A stretch of 64,000 nucleotides of DNA from Hofstenia miamia (GCA_004352715.1 SCFE01000001.1:5504620-5568619); one strand, 5' to 3'; positions 50,401 to 58,800 are shown, numbered from the stretch's first letter. The notes: generated by a model from the letters alone, not told the origin. Translations and numbers: made by a program.

Positions 50401-51122
50401 GTAGATTCATTTCTTCCAATGCAGGACCAAAAATGACCATAGAAGCATTTGGTGTGGCAAATTTGAAATTTTGTCAAAAGTTCATAGGTTCTAGAGGTAG
50501 ATCAATGTTACCATAATAAATTGAAATAAAAAGGAGAACCTTGAATAATATTCAGAGTTTTCTTCTAAACCTGGCAAGATAGCGTGTATTAAAGACACTA
50601 ATGCTGGTTCTAATTGAGATCCAAGAGGTAAAAAATGTTCTTCATACAAATCTAGAAGCTTCGGTTTAACTGACATAGATGAAGCCGCCAAAAGTGGAAA
50701 TAATCCAGCACTATAAATGAAAATATCTTGTGCCAATCTTTTTTTCCCTAAATAATGTTAAAATTGAATATCAGGAATAAGAAAATTACCAATAATTTTA
50801 AAAATGGTGTCATAAGTTTCCAGCGCCTTTAAGTGGACTCCAGAAGGCAACGCTGGGTGAAGCACTTGGGCCAAACGTTTAGCAACTATTAGCTTACGCG
50901 GGATTACTTGAAATTTTTGTCCATATTGATTTAATGTCTAAAGCATATTAACAACAAATTTATAAGTGGTTTTACCTTTGAAAGCCTTCCCAGTGAATTG
51001 ATAAGATCGGCCCATTCCGAATTCCCTTCAAACAAACGTAAAAGTTTGTCAATTGCAGAACTATATGTTCTAAATTTGCTGTCCGATTCATATAGACTGA
51101 GTTCCTCGGAAAGAGTATCCAT
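19157..51122 (-). CDS. DOP1: Dopey-family protein DOP1, complete 19-exon gene
   Basis: Join on the minus strand: 51122-50976, 50937-50790, 50747-50540, 50490-50313, 49824-49629, 49546-49411, 47888-47705, 45412-45203, 41198-41016, 39822-39438, 39166-39030, 38337-38302, 31516-31445, 30612-30350, 26901-26718, 25684-25634, 25033-24877, 22857-22613, 22183-19157. The sum is 6,147 bases, 2,048 codons plus TGA, with every junction in phase and every intron GT...TAG. The Dopey N-terminal domain (about residues 10-340) and the conserved C-terminal half (about 1010-2048) are both recognisable. The poorly conserved middle (about 850-1000) is short and acidic, so the protein is shorter than vertebrate DOP1A/B (about 2,300-2,500). 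Known for the family: large cytosolic proteins on Golgi and endosomes, partners of MON2 and of a P4-ATPase flippase (yeast Mon2 and Neo1), needed for endosome-Golgi traffic and, in worms and fungi, morphogenesis. Least certain junctions: exon 11 acceptor and microexon 12. Confidence 0.93.
22613..22857 (-). CDS. DOP1: DOP1 exon 18 (residues 959-1040)
   Basis: Acceptor ATTTAG. After an acidic start it reads [17 protein letters not shown] and [11 protein letters not shown], matching the YxQxYDxSRTLYxxxxI block that opens the conserved C-terminal half. Donor GTAAGT, phase 0. Confidence 0.92.
23227..23654. mobile_element. hAT MITE family B, 428 bases
   Basis: Begins CAGTGTTGGGAAAA, with a reversed right end CAGTGTTAGTCGATTT. 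The 8-base flanks ATTGAAAC (23219-23226 and 23655-23662) are identical. The body near each end is an array of GATTTAAATCGGATTT-like units that can fold on themselves. It sits in DOP1 intron 17. Confidence 0.92.
23971..24422. mobile_element. probable hAT MITE, 452 bases
   Basis: Left end CACGGCTGAAAGTTAAAAT; reversed right end CAGGGCTGAGAGAAATTAA. Flanks CTTCTATG and CTTTTATA agree at 6 of 8. It lies 316 bases from family B in the same DOP1 intron. An older insertion than 23227-23654, judging by divergence. Confidence 0.6.
24877..25033 (-). CDS. DOP1: DOP1 exon 17, acidic linker (residues 907-958)
   Basis: Acceptor GTTTAG. Encodes [20 protein letters not shown] then [20 protein letters not shown], acidic like the family's disordered linker with its short hydrophobic helix. 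Donor GTTCTT leaves one base (G) that joins AA in exon 18. Confidence 0.82.
25634..25684 (-). CDS. DOP1: DOP1 exon 16 (51 bases, residues 890-906)
   Basis: Acceptor GTTTAG, donor GTAAGT, phase 0 at both ends. The peptide [17 protein letters not shown] resembles the Ser-rich SDRLSLLSTSSE-type stretch of vertebrate DOP1A, which supports it beyond the splice sites. Confidence 0.72.
26604..26631. repeat. (AT)n microsatellite
   Basis: In DOP1 intron 15, about 90 bases from exon 15. Confidence 0.95.
26718..26901 (-). CDS. DOP1: DOP1 exon 15 (residues 828-889)
   Basis: Acceptor [18 protein letters not shown] then [18 protein letters not shown] matches the family's LDxL and RxLEPLLLLLLHPKT blocks. 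The donor GTATAA (26717-26712) follows AATTCG at phase 0; the last residues before it are not conserved. Confidence 0.9.
27693..27747. repeat. GC-rich inverted repeat
   Basis: CCGTCGCG (27693-27700) and CGCGACGG (27740-27747) are exact inverse complements, and inner GTAC/TTTTT elements extend the symmetry. It stands out against the AT-rich intron. Probably a remnant end of a short transposon. Confidence 0.5.
28838..28913. repeat. small inverted repeat
   Basis: ACCAGAATTTTTT near 28838 pairs with AAAAAATTCTGGT near 28901-28913, about 50 bases apart. Confidence 0.45.
30350..30612 (-). CDS. DOP1: DOP1 exon 14 (residues 741-827)
   Basis: Acceptor [21 protein letters not shown] and [13 protein letters not shown] are nearly identical to the corresponding vertebrate DOP1 blocks. 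Ends RSYD plus AG (donor GTTTGC, weak) completing Arg828 in exon 15. Confidence 0.94.
31445..31516 (-). CDS. DOP1: DOP1 exon 13 (72 bases, residues 717-740)
   Basis: Acceptor TTTTAG after the longest intron (6,785 bases). Encodes [20 protein letters not shown] then NIFQ, which leads into [10 protein letters not shown] in exon 14, like the vertebrate stretch before the conserved leucine/tryptophan block. Donor GTCAGA, phase 0 at both ends. Confidence 0.8.
32408..32440. repeat. (AT)n microsatellite with an ambiguous base
   Basis: AT run containing an N at 32439. Confidence 0.95.
32641..32739. repeat. CACCAATATATGTG triplication grading into (AT)n
   Basis: Three spaced copies of CACCAATATATG or CACCAATATATA (about 32651, 32680, 32711). 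The last runs into an AT microsatellite at 32717-32739, as if the microsatellite grew from the repeat unit. Confidence 0.75.
33830..33905 (-). repeat. possible tRNA-derived SINE head
   Basis: The minus strand has TAGGGCCCAGAGAA (A-box-like, 33892-33879) and, 28 bases on, GGGTTCGAATCTC (33850-33838), a near-perfect pol III B box. The predicted tRNA stems do not pair, so it is not a tRNA gene. A SINE head is the likeliest reading; its tail was not found. Confidence 0.45.
35077..35107. repeat. (CA)n(TA)n microsatellite
   Basis: Compound dinucleotide run in DOP1 intron 12. Confidence 0.95.
38302..38337 (-). CDS. DOP1: DOP1 microexon 12 (36 bases, residues 705-716)
   Basis: Bounded by acceptor TTGTAG and donor GTTAGA, and in phase 0 at both ends. 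It encodes [12 protein letters not shown] in a weakly conserved linker, so homology cannot prove it. It could be skipped without a frame change, which makes it a possible alternative exon. Confidence 0.55.
39030..39166 (-). CDS. DOP1: DOP1 exon 11 (residues 659-704)
   Basis: Reads [17 protein letters not shown] to LVGNSQNET, matching the conserved PxWLxxLxxxC block. Acceptor TTTTAG at 39168-39167 was chosen because it fits the phase of exon 10. A CAG about 20 bases upstream is the alternative and would break the frame with the only visible donor. Donor GTAAGT. Confidence 0.84.
39438..39822 (-). CDS. DOP1: DOP1 exon 10 (residues 531-658)
   Basis: Acceptor TTTTAG. Starts [18 protein letters not shown] and contains [18 protein letters not shown], matching the family's ACQLFLExSSFPVY-type block. 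The chosen donor GTAAAT (39437-39432) leaves one base; it is the only GT near the end of the open frame. Confidence 0.87.
41016..41198 (-). CDS. DOP1: DOP1 exon 9 (residues 470-530)
   Basis: Acceptor TTCTAG after a 4,004-base intron. [15 protein letters not shown] continues directly from ISL in exon 8, as in vertebrate DOP1, so no exon is missing between them. Donor GTAAGT, phase 0. Confidence 0.9.
43613..43960 (+). mobile_element. hAT MITE family A, copy 2 (348 bases)
   Basis: Begins CAGACTTGTCAACGAGCCGA and ends with its 20-base inverse complement apart from one position (TCGGCTCGTTGACAAGTCTG). Flanks ATACAAAA (43605-43612 and 43961-43968) are identical 8-base duplications. It is in inverse orientation to the 17904 copy, with matching interior segments. 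Confidence 0.96.
44510..44535. repeat. (AT)n microsatellite
   Basis: In DOP1 intron 8. Confidence 0.95.
45203..45412 (-). CDS. DOP1: DOP1 exon 8 (residues 400-469)
   Basis: Acceptor ATTTAG. It reads [15 protein letters not shown], then [13 protein letters not shown], matching the W-x(5)-FEECC block of Dopey proteins, and ends LEIISL at phase 0 (donor GTAAGA). Confidence 0.93.
45413..47704. other. DOP1: DOP1 intron 7
   Basis: 2,292 bases. An inverted pair (GCATCCGATTAAATGGAA near 46498 and TTCCATTTAATTGGGCT near 46562) could form a hairpin of about 90 bases. Otherwise nothing recognised. Confidence 0.6.
47705..47888 (-). CDS. DOP1: DOP1 exon 7 (residues 338-399)
   Basis: Acceptor GTTTAG after a 1,522-base intron. 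[19 protein letters not shown] matches the family consensus around the LLDKxExGxVILEDVLxE block. A Lys/Ser-rich tail follows to NNK. Donor GTAGAT, phase 0. Confidence 0.93.
49411..49546 (-). CDS. DOP1: DOP1 exon 6 (residues 293-337)
   Basis: Follows an 82-base intron (acceptor TCTTAG). The peptide begins [18 protein letters not shown] and ends AILLRPI, the stretch just before the conserved FRILxxLLDK block of exon 7. Donor GTAAGT leaves AG for an Arg codon. Sequence conservation is low, but phase and position fit. Confidence 0.85.
49629..49824 (-). CDS. DOP1: DOP1 exon 5 (residues 228-292)
   Basis: Acceptor ATTTAG. The frame reads VNAFCECL, then [10 protein letters not shown] and [16 protein letters not shown], matching the family's VQR and RRDxSLNRRLYxWL blocks. 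Donor GTATGT leaves one base. The reading frame has no ATG near its start, so it is easy to miss in an ORF scan. Confidence 0.92.
50313..50490 (-). CDS. DOP1: DOP1 exon 4 (residues 168-227)
   Basis: Follows a 49-base intron (acceptor CTCTAG). The peptide from TYELLTKF through FYGHFWSC to GNDIDLM matches the Dopey N domain. The cut falls before V-x-A-F at phase 0 (donor GTAAAT). Confidence 0.9.
50540..50747 (-). CDS. DOP1: DOP1 exon 3 (residues 99-167)
   Basis: Follows a 42-base intron (acceptor ATTTAG). Carries [17 protein letters not shown] and [11 protein letters not shown], among the best conserved blocks of the family. The donor is the weaker GTTCTC; two bases (AG) carry over to make Arg168. 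Confidence 0.93.
50790..50937 (-). CDS. DOP1: DOP1 exon 2 (residues 50-98)
   Basis: Preceded by a 38-base intron with acceptor CTTTAG. The peptide includes [20 protein letters not shown], a strongly conserved Dopey N-terminal stretch, and ends at TIFKIIG with one base of the last codon left for exon 3 (donor GTAATT). Confidence 0.92.
50976..51122 (-). CDS. DOP1: DOP1 exon 1, start codon (residues 1-49)
   Basis: The start ATG is 51122-51120. The peptide ends [14 protein letters not shown], the conserved opening helix of the Dopey N-terminal domain, and the start sits at the usual distance before it. A TAG acceptor-like site lies 17 bases upstream. Donor GTAAAA follows AAG, phase 0. Confidence 0.92.
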
Positions 51123-51138
51123 TAATGGTGGACGTTTA

Positions 51139-51149
51139 CTAAATATAAA
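51139..51149 (-). promoter_or_regulatory. DOP1: splice acceptor 17 bases upstream of the DOP1 start
   Basis: The minus strand reads TTTATATTTAG immediately before the short 5' leader of DOP1. It is indistinguishable from the gene's internal acceptors. It is either the end of a 5'UTR intron or a spliced-leader trans-splicing site; the sequence cannot decide between them. Confidence 0.5.
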
Positions 51150-51710
51150 TAAAAGATAGTTAAACTTAAAATCATTTTTTTCTATAGAACAATTTTCTAT
51201 TTATGTATTTCCAATATCGTTTGCGCCAAAAATAATTTTCAGAAATCTAAAAACAGGAAGATTACAAACTGGATTTTTTTGCGATTTTCTATTAGATATC
51301 AACCCTAATATCTGTTGTGAATATTCAGACCCTACAACAGCTTTTTTCTCTAACCTTTGTCTAAATGGTTGGATTAGTATCCAAGATGTACTTATTAAGG
51401 CTAAAAGATATGTTCGACAATTTTTGCTAAATTAAGAAGTGCAAAGATATGCTCCAATTTACTTGTATTTATTCTCTAAAAAATTATTTAATGCATTATA
51501 CTGATCATTATAGTCAACCCCACCAATTATTGAAATGTAGTTTGCAACAATTTAGGGCTTTGGAACTTCCAAAGCATTTTAAAGGAAAACCTGATTGCCC
51601 TCCAAATATGTTGACCACAAGTGAATTTCGTCACATTAGCTATTTGAACTTCGTAGCGTTATTATACACCTGAGTTTTGCTCAAATCCTATCAAATCTTC
51701 CATCATTCTG
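51150..51710. other. DOP1 5' flank
   Basis: No TATA box or CpG island could be argued in this AT-rich stretch. An open plus-strand frame at 51449-51673 (with LELPKHFKGKPDCPPNML) is unrecognised and unsupported. Confidence 0.4.
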
Positions 51711-51712
51711 AC

Positions 51713-52521
51713 TTTTAACCTTATTTGGGACAGGATAGTTTTGTCTGTTGAACTCACAGGGAGGGGGTGATTCTGCCCCCCTCTTAAAAGTTTTTCTACT
51801 AAAGATTATACTGTGAAACTTTGTACAATTCTAAAACAATCTTTCCTCTACAAGTTGAGGCAATTAAATGGACTGTGACGTGATCATTATTCTGGTGACG
51901 TCATTTCCAACTATAGATTGAAAAAATTTGGTAATTTTTTGAAGTTTTTAATTTTTTCAGTATAATAAATTTTATTGTTAGTTTATACAATTTGCTTTTT
52001 GTACGCATGGGAAGCCCTTTGCTTAAAAACAGACATCAAAATTGAAATGGAGAGCAAAAAGAACAGTTTTATGTAAAAACGCATATTGATATGTGTGAAA
52101 AAATAATCTACATAATCATTCAATAAGTTTCCTCCATGCGTTAGTAATGTTTCACCAGTGTTGTCCGCGGGAATGGTATTCCCATGGGAATCCCTTTTAA
52201 AACATCCATAAATTATCATGGAATGGGATAGGATAAAAGAATATATCCTATGGAAAAGCCTGCGCTTCACTTATCACTTTGAGAATGGAATTTTAAATAA
52301 GTTTAAACAAAAGTGTTCAAAATTTTCAAAATATAGTTGACAAATGTCCTATAGTGAGAAAGCAAGTGGGTGAAATTGCTGCAAATTTGGTCAAAATACT
52401 TCTCAATCTGCAAAAGTAAACGCCAGGAAAGCATAGCCATATCGTCATTTTGAAAAAGCTAAAACATAAGAGTGTTTACAGGGCGGAATCAACCCCTCCC
52501 GTGGCAAATAAGGTTAAAAAT
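51713..52521. mobile_element. inverted-repeat element with GGGAGGGGKTGATTC ends
   Basis: The left end TTTTAACCTTATTTGGGACA, then (after about 25 extra bases) GGGAGGGGGTGATTCTGCCC, pairs with the right end 52481-52521, which reversed reads TTTTTAACCTTATTTGCCAC then GGGAGGGGTTGATTCCGCCC. About 800 bases apart. An internal CAGTGTTGTCCGCGGGAATG at 52155 looks like one end of a separate hAT element. No transposase; target duplication not found. Confidence 0.5.
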
Positions 52522-54950
52522 ATTACAATACAAACATACTGAAACCTGAAGCGTAAAAATATGTTTTACGTAAAATCGATACTCATTCCACCTATATTGA
52601 CTATTTCTAAGAAATTTAAGAATTTGTTTGCTGAAAATATGAAATTCTTCCAGTTTATTGCTTTGCAAAAGCATGCAGGCCTAAACAGGAACCTCAAAAT
52701 CAAATGCGTCTCACATGCACTAGAAACATGACATTTGGAAAAATGCTTCGTTGAATCTAGTTTTATCTTTCAAACTCATATTCACGCAGAGCTTTGTTGC
52801 TGGCGAAAGACGATGATAAATTCTTTCCGCACCAAATATCTCAACCTCGCTGTTACTAAAGAGAAGCAGAATAACGCGCAAAATTTACACGTGCAAATCT
52901 TTATGCAATTTTAAACAAAAAATGGACAGGAAAATATTGTTTCCTTGTTAGTTGCCGACAAAATCATTTTTCGCTCAGCCTAGAAATATTAGAAATGTTA
53001 ATGATGATAGTGTAACACAGTTTGTCCCAAAGCTTGTAGAGCTATTACTAAAAATTAAAATTTAATGAATGAAATGCATACATTTAGCAAATGCAATTAA
53101 TATATATATATATATATGTATATATGAAAATGCGCAAAGAAAAATACAAAGCGCCAATAATTGTGTAGCCACTCTGTAAGCTAGAACTAGAGGATATAAC
53201 ATTGAAATTAACTATTCCTCTGCCTAACTGGCCAGTTGGGGCTAATAAATCGCTAAAAATTAAATACTGTGGCTTGGAGGAAAATGGAATTATTGTTTAA
53301 AAGGCATTCAATAACCTTCAGCACAGGAAAAGTATAAACAAATTTATCCCAGCAGCTTCACATTGTGGACCAATATAAAAAGCCGTTTTAAGTACTGCAG
53401 TGGGGTCAAATTTGGAAGAGCTCTAGAACTAAATCTTGGCATAGAAATTCTTTTTGAACAGAACACTTCGGGCGAAATGATGAAAGCAAAGACTCTGAAT
53501 GTTGCAAATAGTATAGAAAATATAATCGAAAAATAAATGTCTTTGGTATTGGTATGGAAGCAAAACTATATAATGGATTTCACCTATAGTTTAATTTATT
53601 ATATTTTATGCAACAAATTTTCCAAAATAAAAAATTTACGAACATAATCCTAAAGCAGTACATAATCATCAATTACTTCACTAATTTGACGGCTTTTCCT
53701 GATAATAAGAGTCACATTTATTCAAATACTCTACAATAATGGTTTGACATTGGAATTACTGTAAGACGGCTTATTATTATTAGAGTTCTATGAGATTGTT
53801 AATAAATCAGACAGGACAATATGATTGCATACAAGCCGCAGATATACTATTAATCGCATAACCCAAGTCAAAGAAGAAACATGATAGGTAATTCAATTAG
53901 AGACCAGGGTAAATAAAATGCCTAGCTATTTTTTTTAATAAATATATACATTTGTTGAATAACAAAAGTACGGATTGCACAAATGTGTAAATTTGCTTAC
54001 AAAAGTGTCATAATTAAGACAAAAGAAAGACAAAGTTCATATCCCCTTATATTGAAGCTTCCATCGTAACAGGAGAATGCTTCATTCAGTGTTAACTTAA
54101 ACTCAAACTGAAGTTTATAAAGAAAAACAGTCCTTCAGATTGGAGCACTCGCCCTACACTTCAACAATAAGAAACGCTGAAAACACATTTTTCCGTAGTT
54201 TTATGCGTCGGTGCCAATATTCCAGGATAATGCTGGTGATTGCAAAAGAAATACAGACATAAACACTGTTATATAAAAAATTGTGGTTGAAAAAATCAAA
54301 CATCTTTGATAATGTAATTGTTGTAGTATAAAAGTAATTACGTGGTTTATCTAAAGGAAATACCAAATATAAATATCATTAAAAAGAAGGGGAATCAAAG
54401 CAAAATCAATTAGATTTTATACAAAAAGGATCGTGTAGTGTTCAACTACAGTTAATTACCATGTACATCAACAGGAAAATGGAAAGGAAAATTACCTCGT
54501 GTGGGAAAAAGCAATCATTGACTTACTGATGGGGATAATCCATTTTGGAATAACATTTTTAGACTAGTCATTTTTAAGAACTAGTCAGAAAATAATAATG
54601 AACAGAGTAGTACCAAAGTTTATTATTACCACATGACATTTTATCAAGAATATGTATGCTTTTCTATTCCAATAGCAACCATGTCTTCAAAAATAAATTG
54701 GAGAACAAAATTATTAAAGTTACATTAAATTCTATTACGACTCGCTACAGTAGGTTTATAGAAACTGCTCTGTACATTTTTGACATCATCAGAACAAATT
54801 TTATCGAAATTGCAAAGAATGAGTAGACTTTGCTATATGACGCTATGCGAGCTGAGGAAAATTTGTCGATAATTTACAAAAATTTACACTTAAAGAATGT
54901 TATGTAGTTGCCGTTCTAACAATATTTGTATAACTAAACATTTAGCTTCC
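52522..54950. other. intergenic, mostly unrecognised
   Basis: AT-rich, with one AT microsatellite (53099-53125). Nothing coding seen. Confidence 0.5.
53099..53125. repeat. (AT)n microsatellite
   Basis: Short AT run. Confidence 0.9.
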
Positions 54951-55149
54951 TGGGTTCGGATAAGGTCAAAAATCGATAGAAACATTTCTATATGATCAAA
55001 AGAAAGTGTGTAAAAGTGCAAAATTCTAATTCGTTGCAAACATCGAATAAAGGAAACAAGTTTACACGCTTAAGGCGTCTGTAAAGTGACGATACAAGTA
55101 GGCAAGAATGTTTTACTGTAAGAAACAAAAACTGTCATTAGCACACTAT

Positions 55150-57260
55150 GATTCTCAGCTCCTTGAAACTGTTCAATTCAGTACCTTCCTTGGACAAAGT
55201 TTTTAGCAGTGATTTGTCTCTGATTTCTGGGCTTGGAAATTTAAATCAGTCATTGCCACGGACCACCAAGGCGTTTTCTTTGAAATTAGTGAACATGAAC
55301 GACTCTTTAAATGGGTGTCATATTTTAGAGACTGTAGGCCAAAACATCAACTTCGGTTTTTCGAAGATCTTAAAAATACTGACTTTTCAAATGTTTACGA
55401 GGAACACGATGTGCAATTGAAATATGAACTACTGCACAACACTGTTATTGACCTACTTAACATACATTGTCCAATTTGTGCAGTTACTATGGCGGAGAAG
55501 GACCCGATTTATGTAACTCCTCTAATGAAGCGACTTTGCAAGGATAAGTACAAGCTTCAAAAGTGTGGACGTCGGAGAAAAGTCAAATGTTTAGATAATG
55601 AAATCAGTGCTGCAATTAGAAACTCCTCAAAGAAAAGGGACATTCGACGTCAAAACAGTGGTGTAGTGGGACTACTTGAGGTCCTTTAATGCGAAAATGA
55701 GCTGATAAATTAAACAAGTTCTTTGCCGGAATCTCTAAGTCCTAATTACATCGAACCAAAACGAATGGATACGTGCAATTGGGAGCCACCAGACTTCACA
55801 CTCTCCAGGTATTCAAATAGATGGAGCGAATTAAGAAAACTGCAAGCGGTGTATGATATACCATGGTGGGTCTAAAAGAAAGCCGCTTATTTGCTTGCTG
55901 CACCGTTTACGGACCTACTTCGACGTTTCCCAGTGGATTGAAACTTTCGAAAATTACTCCTATACCCAAAGTATCCAACCCCACTAACTCATCGGAATTC
56001 AGACCTGTTTCAGTAACTCCTGTGATATCTAGACTTTTCGAGAAATTGTTGTACAAAACGTTTATCGAGGAAAACTATTCAGCAAATATCAGTTCGCATC
56101 AATTTGCTTTAAGAAAAAACGGATCTACTGCTAATTGCTTGCTTTCTATTCAAAATTGTATTCCAAAATTCAAAAATCTTTGTTACGATTATGTATGGCT
56201 TTTTTCGCTTGATTTATCAAAAGCATTTGATAAACTAGAACACTATGATATTGTAAACTCCTTGACAAAATTTAAGAATAAGTTAAACCCTTATATTATC
56301 AACACGATCAGTGACTTCCTAAGAGGTAAAAATCATACTGTATATATAAATGGAAAGTACTCGTGCATATGTAGCACTGACTGTGGTGCTCCCCAAGGGT
56401 GTGTACTATCACAACCAATGTACAACTTGGATACAGCATCATACTCTAGCTTCTGTTATATAGAATCCCAGGATGACGCTTACGCAGATGACACTAACAT
56501 GTTCATCGCAGGATTTATCGATTCCACTACTAGCCAGCCTATTGATAACTCAATAATAAACTCAATTATCTTAAAAAGTTTTTTGACAACAAAAATTTAT
56601 CTTTGAACGTCAATAAATCAAAGGAAATGATTATTTGGTTAAATAAACGGAGAAAGGAAACTTTGCCAAAAATACTTGATATTCCCCAAGTTTCTTCACT
56701 GTGTATTCTGGGAGTGTATCTAGAAGAAAACCTCAAGTTCAATATCCATATCACAACATTGCTGAAAAAGATATTTTCCAATATATTTTCATTGCTTAAC
56801 TCAAAAGGGTTGGCTTCTCAAAAGAAGAACTAAGCATTGTTTATAATTCAATTGTTGTTTCGCATGTGAGGTACTGCTGCACGGTGTGGGGTGGATCAGA
56901 AAAAGGAATTCTGAAGAAAATTGACCAACTCCAGAAACGTGCAAGGAGATACGGTTTAATCGATGAATTCATACCGATTACTGAAATTATTCGAGACCAA
57001 GACTAGACTGTTTGATCAGATTAGAAAGAACCAAAACCATCTTTTGATGCGGATAATTCCAAAAAGGACTGACTACGCAGACTCATCCTTACGTAAAAGA
57101 AAACCCGGTGCCTGCAAACATACATCAAAATATGCCCGAATTTTTCCTACTAGACTTGACAAACAATTATTTGTAAATGGTATTTTTCCCTAACTCTTTG
57201 AAGGTGTATAGAGGATGTATTTCCTTCTATAATTTAAATATATGCTATTCTATTCTATTA
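55150..57260 (+). pseudogene. 5'-truncated, frameshifted LINE with endonuclease remnant and reverse transcriptase
   Basis: Starts inside the endonuclease end (ATDHQGVFFE near 55255, the TDH/SDH catalytic motif). A linker frame 55315-55689 follows, then a broken stretch (about 55800-55930, with a readable PFTDLL), then the RT frame 55863-56606: ITPIPKVSNPTNSSEFRPVS, SSHQFALRKNGSTANC, LDLSKAFDKLEHYDIV, GAPQGCVLSQPM and YADDTNMF (catalytic). Another frameshift near 56604 leads to LGVYLEENLKFNIHI, then HVRYCCTVWGGSEKGIL, and the 3' end at 57193. The tail ends in a CTATT-type simple repeat (about 57243-57258). Several stops and shifts mean it is dead. The family looks CR1/Jockey-like. Confidence 0.9.
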
Positions 57261-58397
57261 ATCACATTTAATAAAACCAGTTCTACAAGTGCAGAGGAAA
57301 AGTTTATATATATATATTAAGCTAAATTTGGAATACAACAATTTATGAAACTGGAAACTGACTACTGGATGTTAAAAATTATATTTTAAGTGCAATAAGA
57401 AATGTTAACTATAAAATTGATAAATAAATGTGGATTTCATTAACTTAGTTCATAAAAAATAGCTAAGTGTTTACGGATAAAAAATTATTAGTAATGACAA
57501 ACAATTTAACTAAAAACAATGTAACTGGATACATATCCACAAAAACCATTGGTAAAAGTAATAATTCTACAACAAGAAAATCATACATAAATATACAAAT
57601 TCACAGGAAGCAAACAGCGAGAACGAGAACCCTGCATTTGTAATAGGATGCGGTGTTGGATAAGTTACAGCAAAGTGTCATATCGTCTCATTTTATTTTA
57701 AAATATCTAATTTCTATATAATTGCTGGCAAAATTAGAAAAAAAATGGTTTCTAGTTCTTAAAATTACCTAAATTTTACAATATTACCCATTTTGTTTTA
57801 ATCCCACTACAATTTTCAATTTTGTGACGTCATTTCTGAACTCACCATAATTTGGGCGCATTGAATTGCTTAATTTAGTGTTTGCAACCCCTGGTTGGCT
57901 ATAAATAGCAAATTTATTAATGTTGCTTTTATCATAACTATACAAAAAGTATTGTGAAGCTTAATTTAGTGCACTTATTTAAGATTAGTATAGTTATAAG
58001 TTAAGTAAATCTCATAAATCTATAAATAAATATTAATGCTTAATGTAAGTGTTTTCAAGAAATTTCTGCACATTCTGTATATAAGAGGTCAGAAATGATG
58101 TCAAACCAATCAAAAGGGTAATATTAAAAAATTGGCAATCATTTTTTTGAAAATGTCCAAAATGACTTATACAAAAATTTGATATTTTGAAACAATTCAA
58201 GATTTTATTAAAATCCCCCAATGGTAAAGAAATTGGAATTTAAGAAAATTTAATTTTTTCTAGTAATTTTGAGTATATTTTCAATTGAGTTTGAATTTGA
58301 GTTTTCATGATTTCATTTTTAAATTTTTTTATTAAATTTTGTGAGCTTATTCAAGTTCAAACTCTTAACATTCTGAGTACTCAAAAGTCCCTGATAA
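57261..58397. other. intergenic, nothing recognised
   Basis: AT-rich, with a short AT run near 57305. No gene or repeat end supported. Confidence 0.5.
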
Positions 58398-58800
58398 ATT
58401 TAACTTTGTAAAATGTAATTTCATAAACTATTTTATAAATCTTAACTTCATAAAATTAATTTTATAAACTACTTCATAGATTAGGGTTAGTGTTTTGATT
58501 AGAGTTTGGGTTTGGGTTAGAGTTAGGATTTGATTTAGGGTTTGTGTTTAGTTGAAGATTTGGATTTGGGCTAGGGTTAGGTTTATGAGCAAATTTGCAA
58601 AGTGAAATTTATGAGGAAGTTTATAAAATCAAATCTTACAAAGAAGTTTACAAAGTTGTATTTTACAAAATTGAATTTATGAAAGAGTTTACAAAGTTAA
58701 ATTTTACAAAGAAGTTTAGAAATTTAAAATTTACAAAGGTTAATTATTGAATGTTAAATTTTACAAAGCTAAATTTGACAAGAAAGCATACAAAGACATA
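58398..58800. repeat. inverted degenerate tandem arrays around a telomere-like core
   Basis: The core 58481-58586 is a degenerate TTAGGG/TTTGGG array (TTAGGGTTAG, CTAGGGTTAGG, TTTGGGTTTGGG). The right arm (58590-58800) is a degenerate tandem repeat of AAATTTTACAAAG AAGTTTACAAAG-like units. The left arm (58398-58480) is the same repeat in inverse orientation (CTTTGTAAAATGTAATTTCA). Confidence 0.75.
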
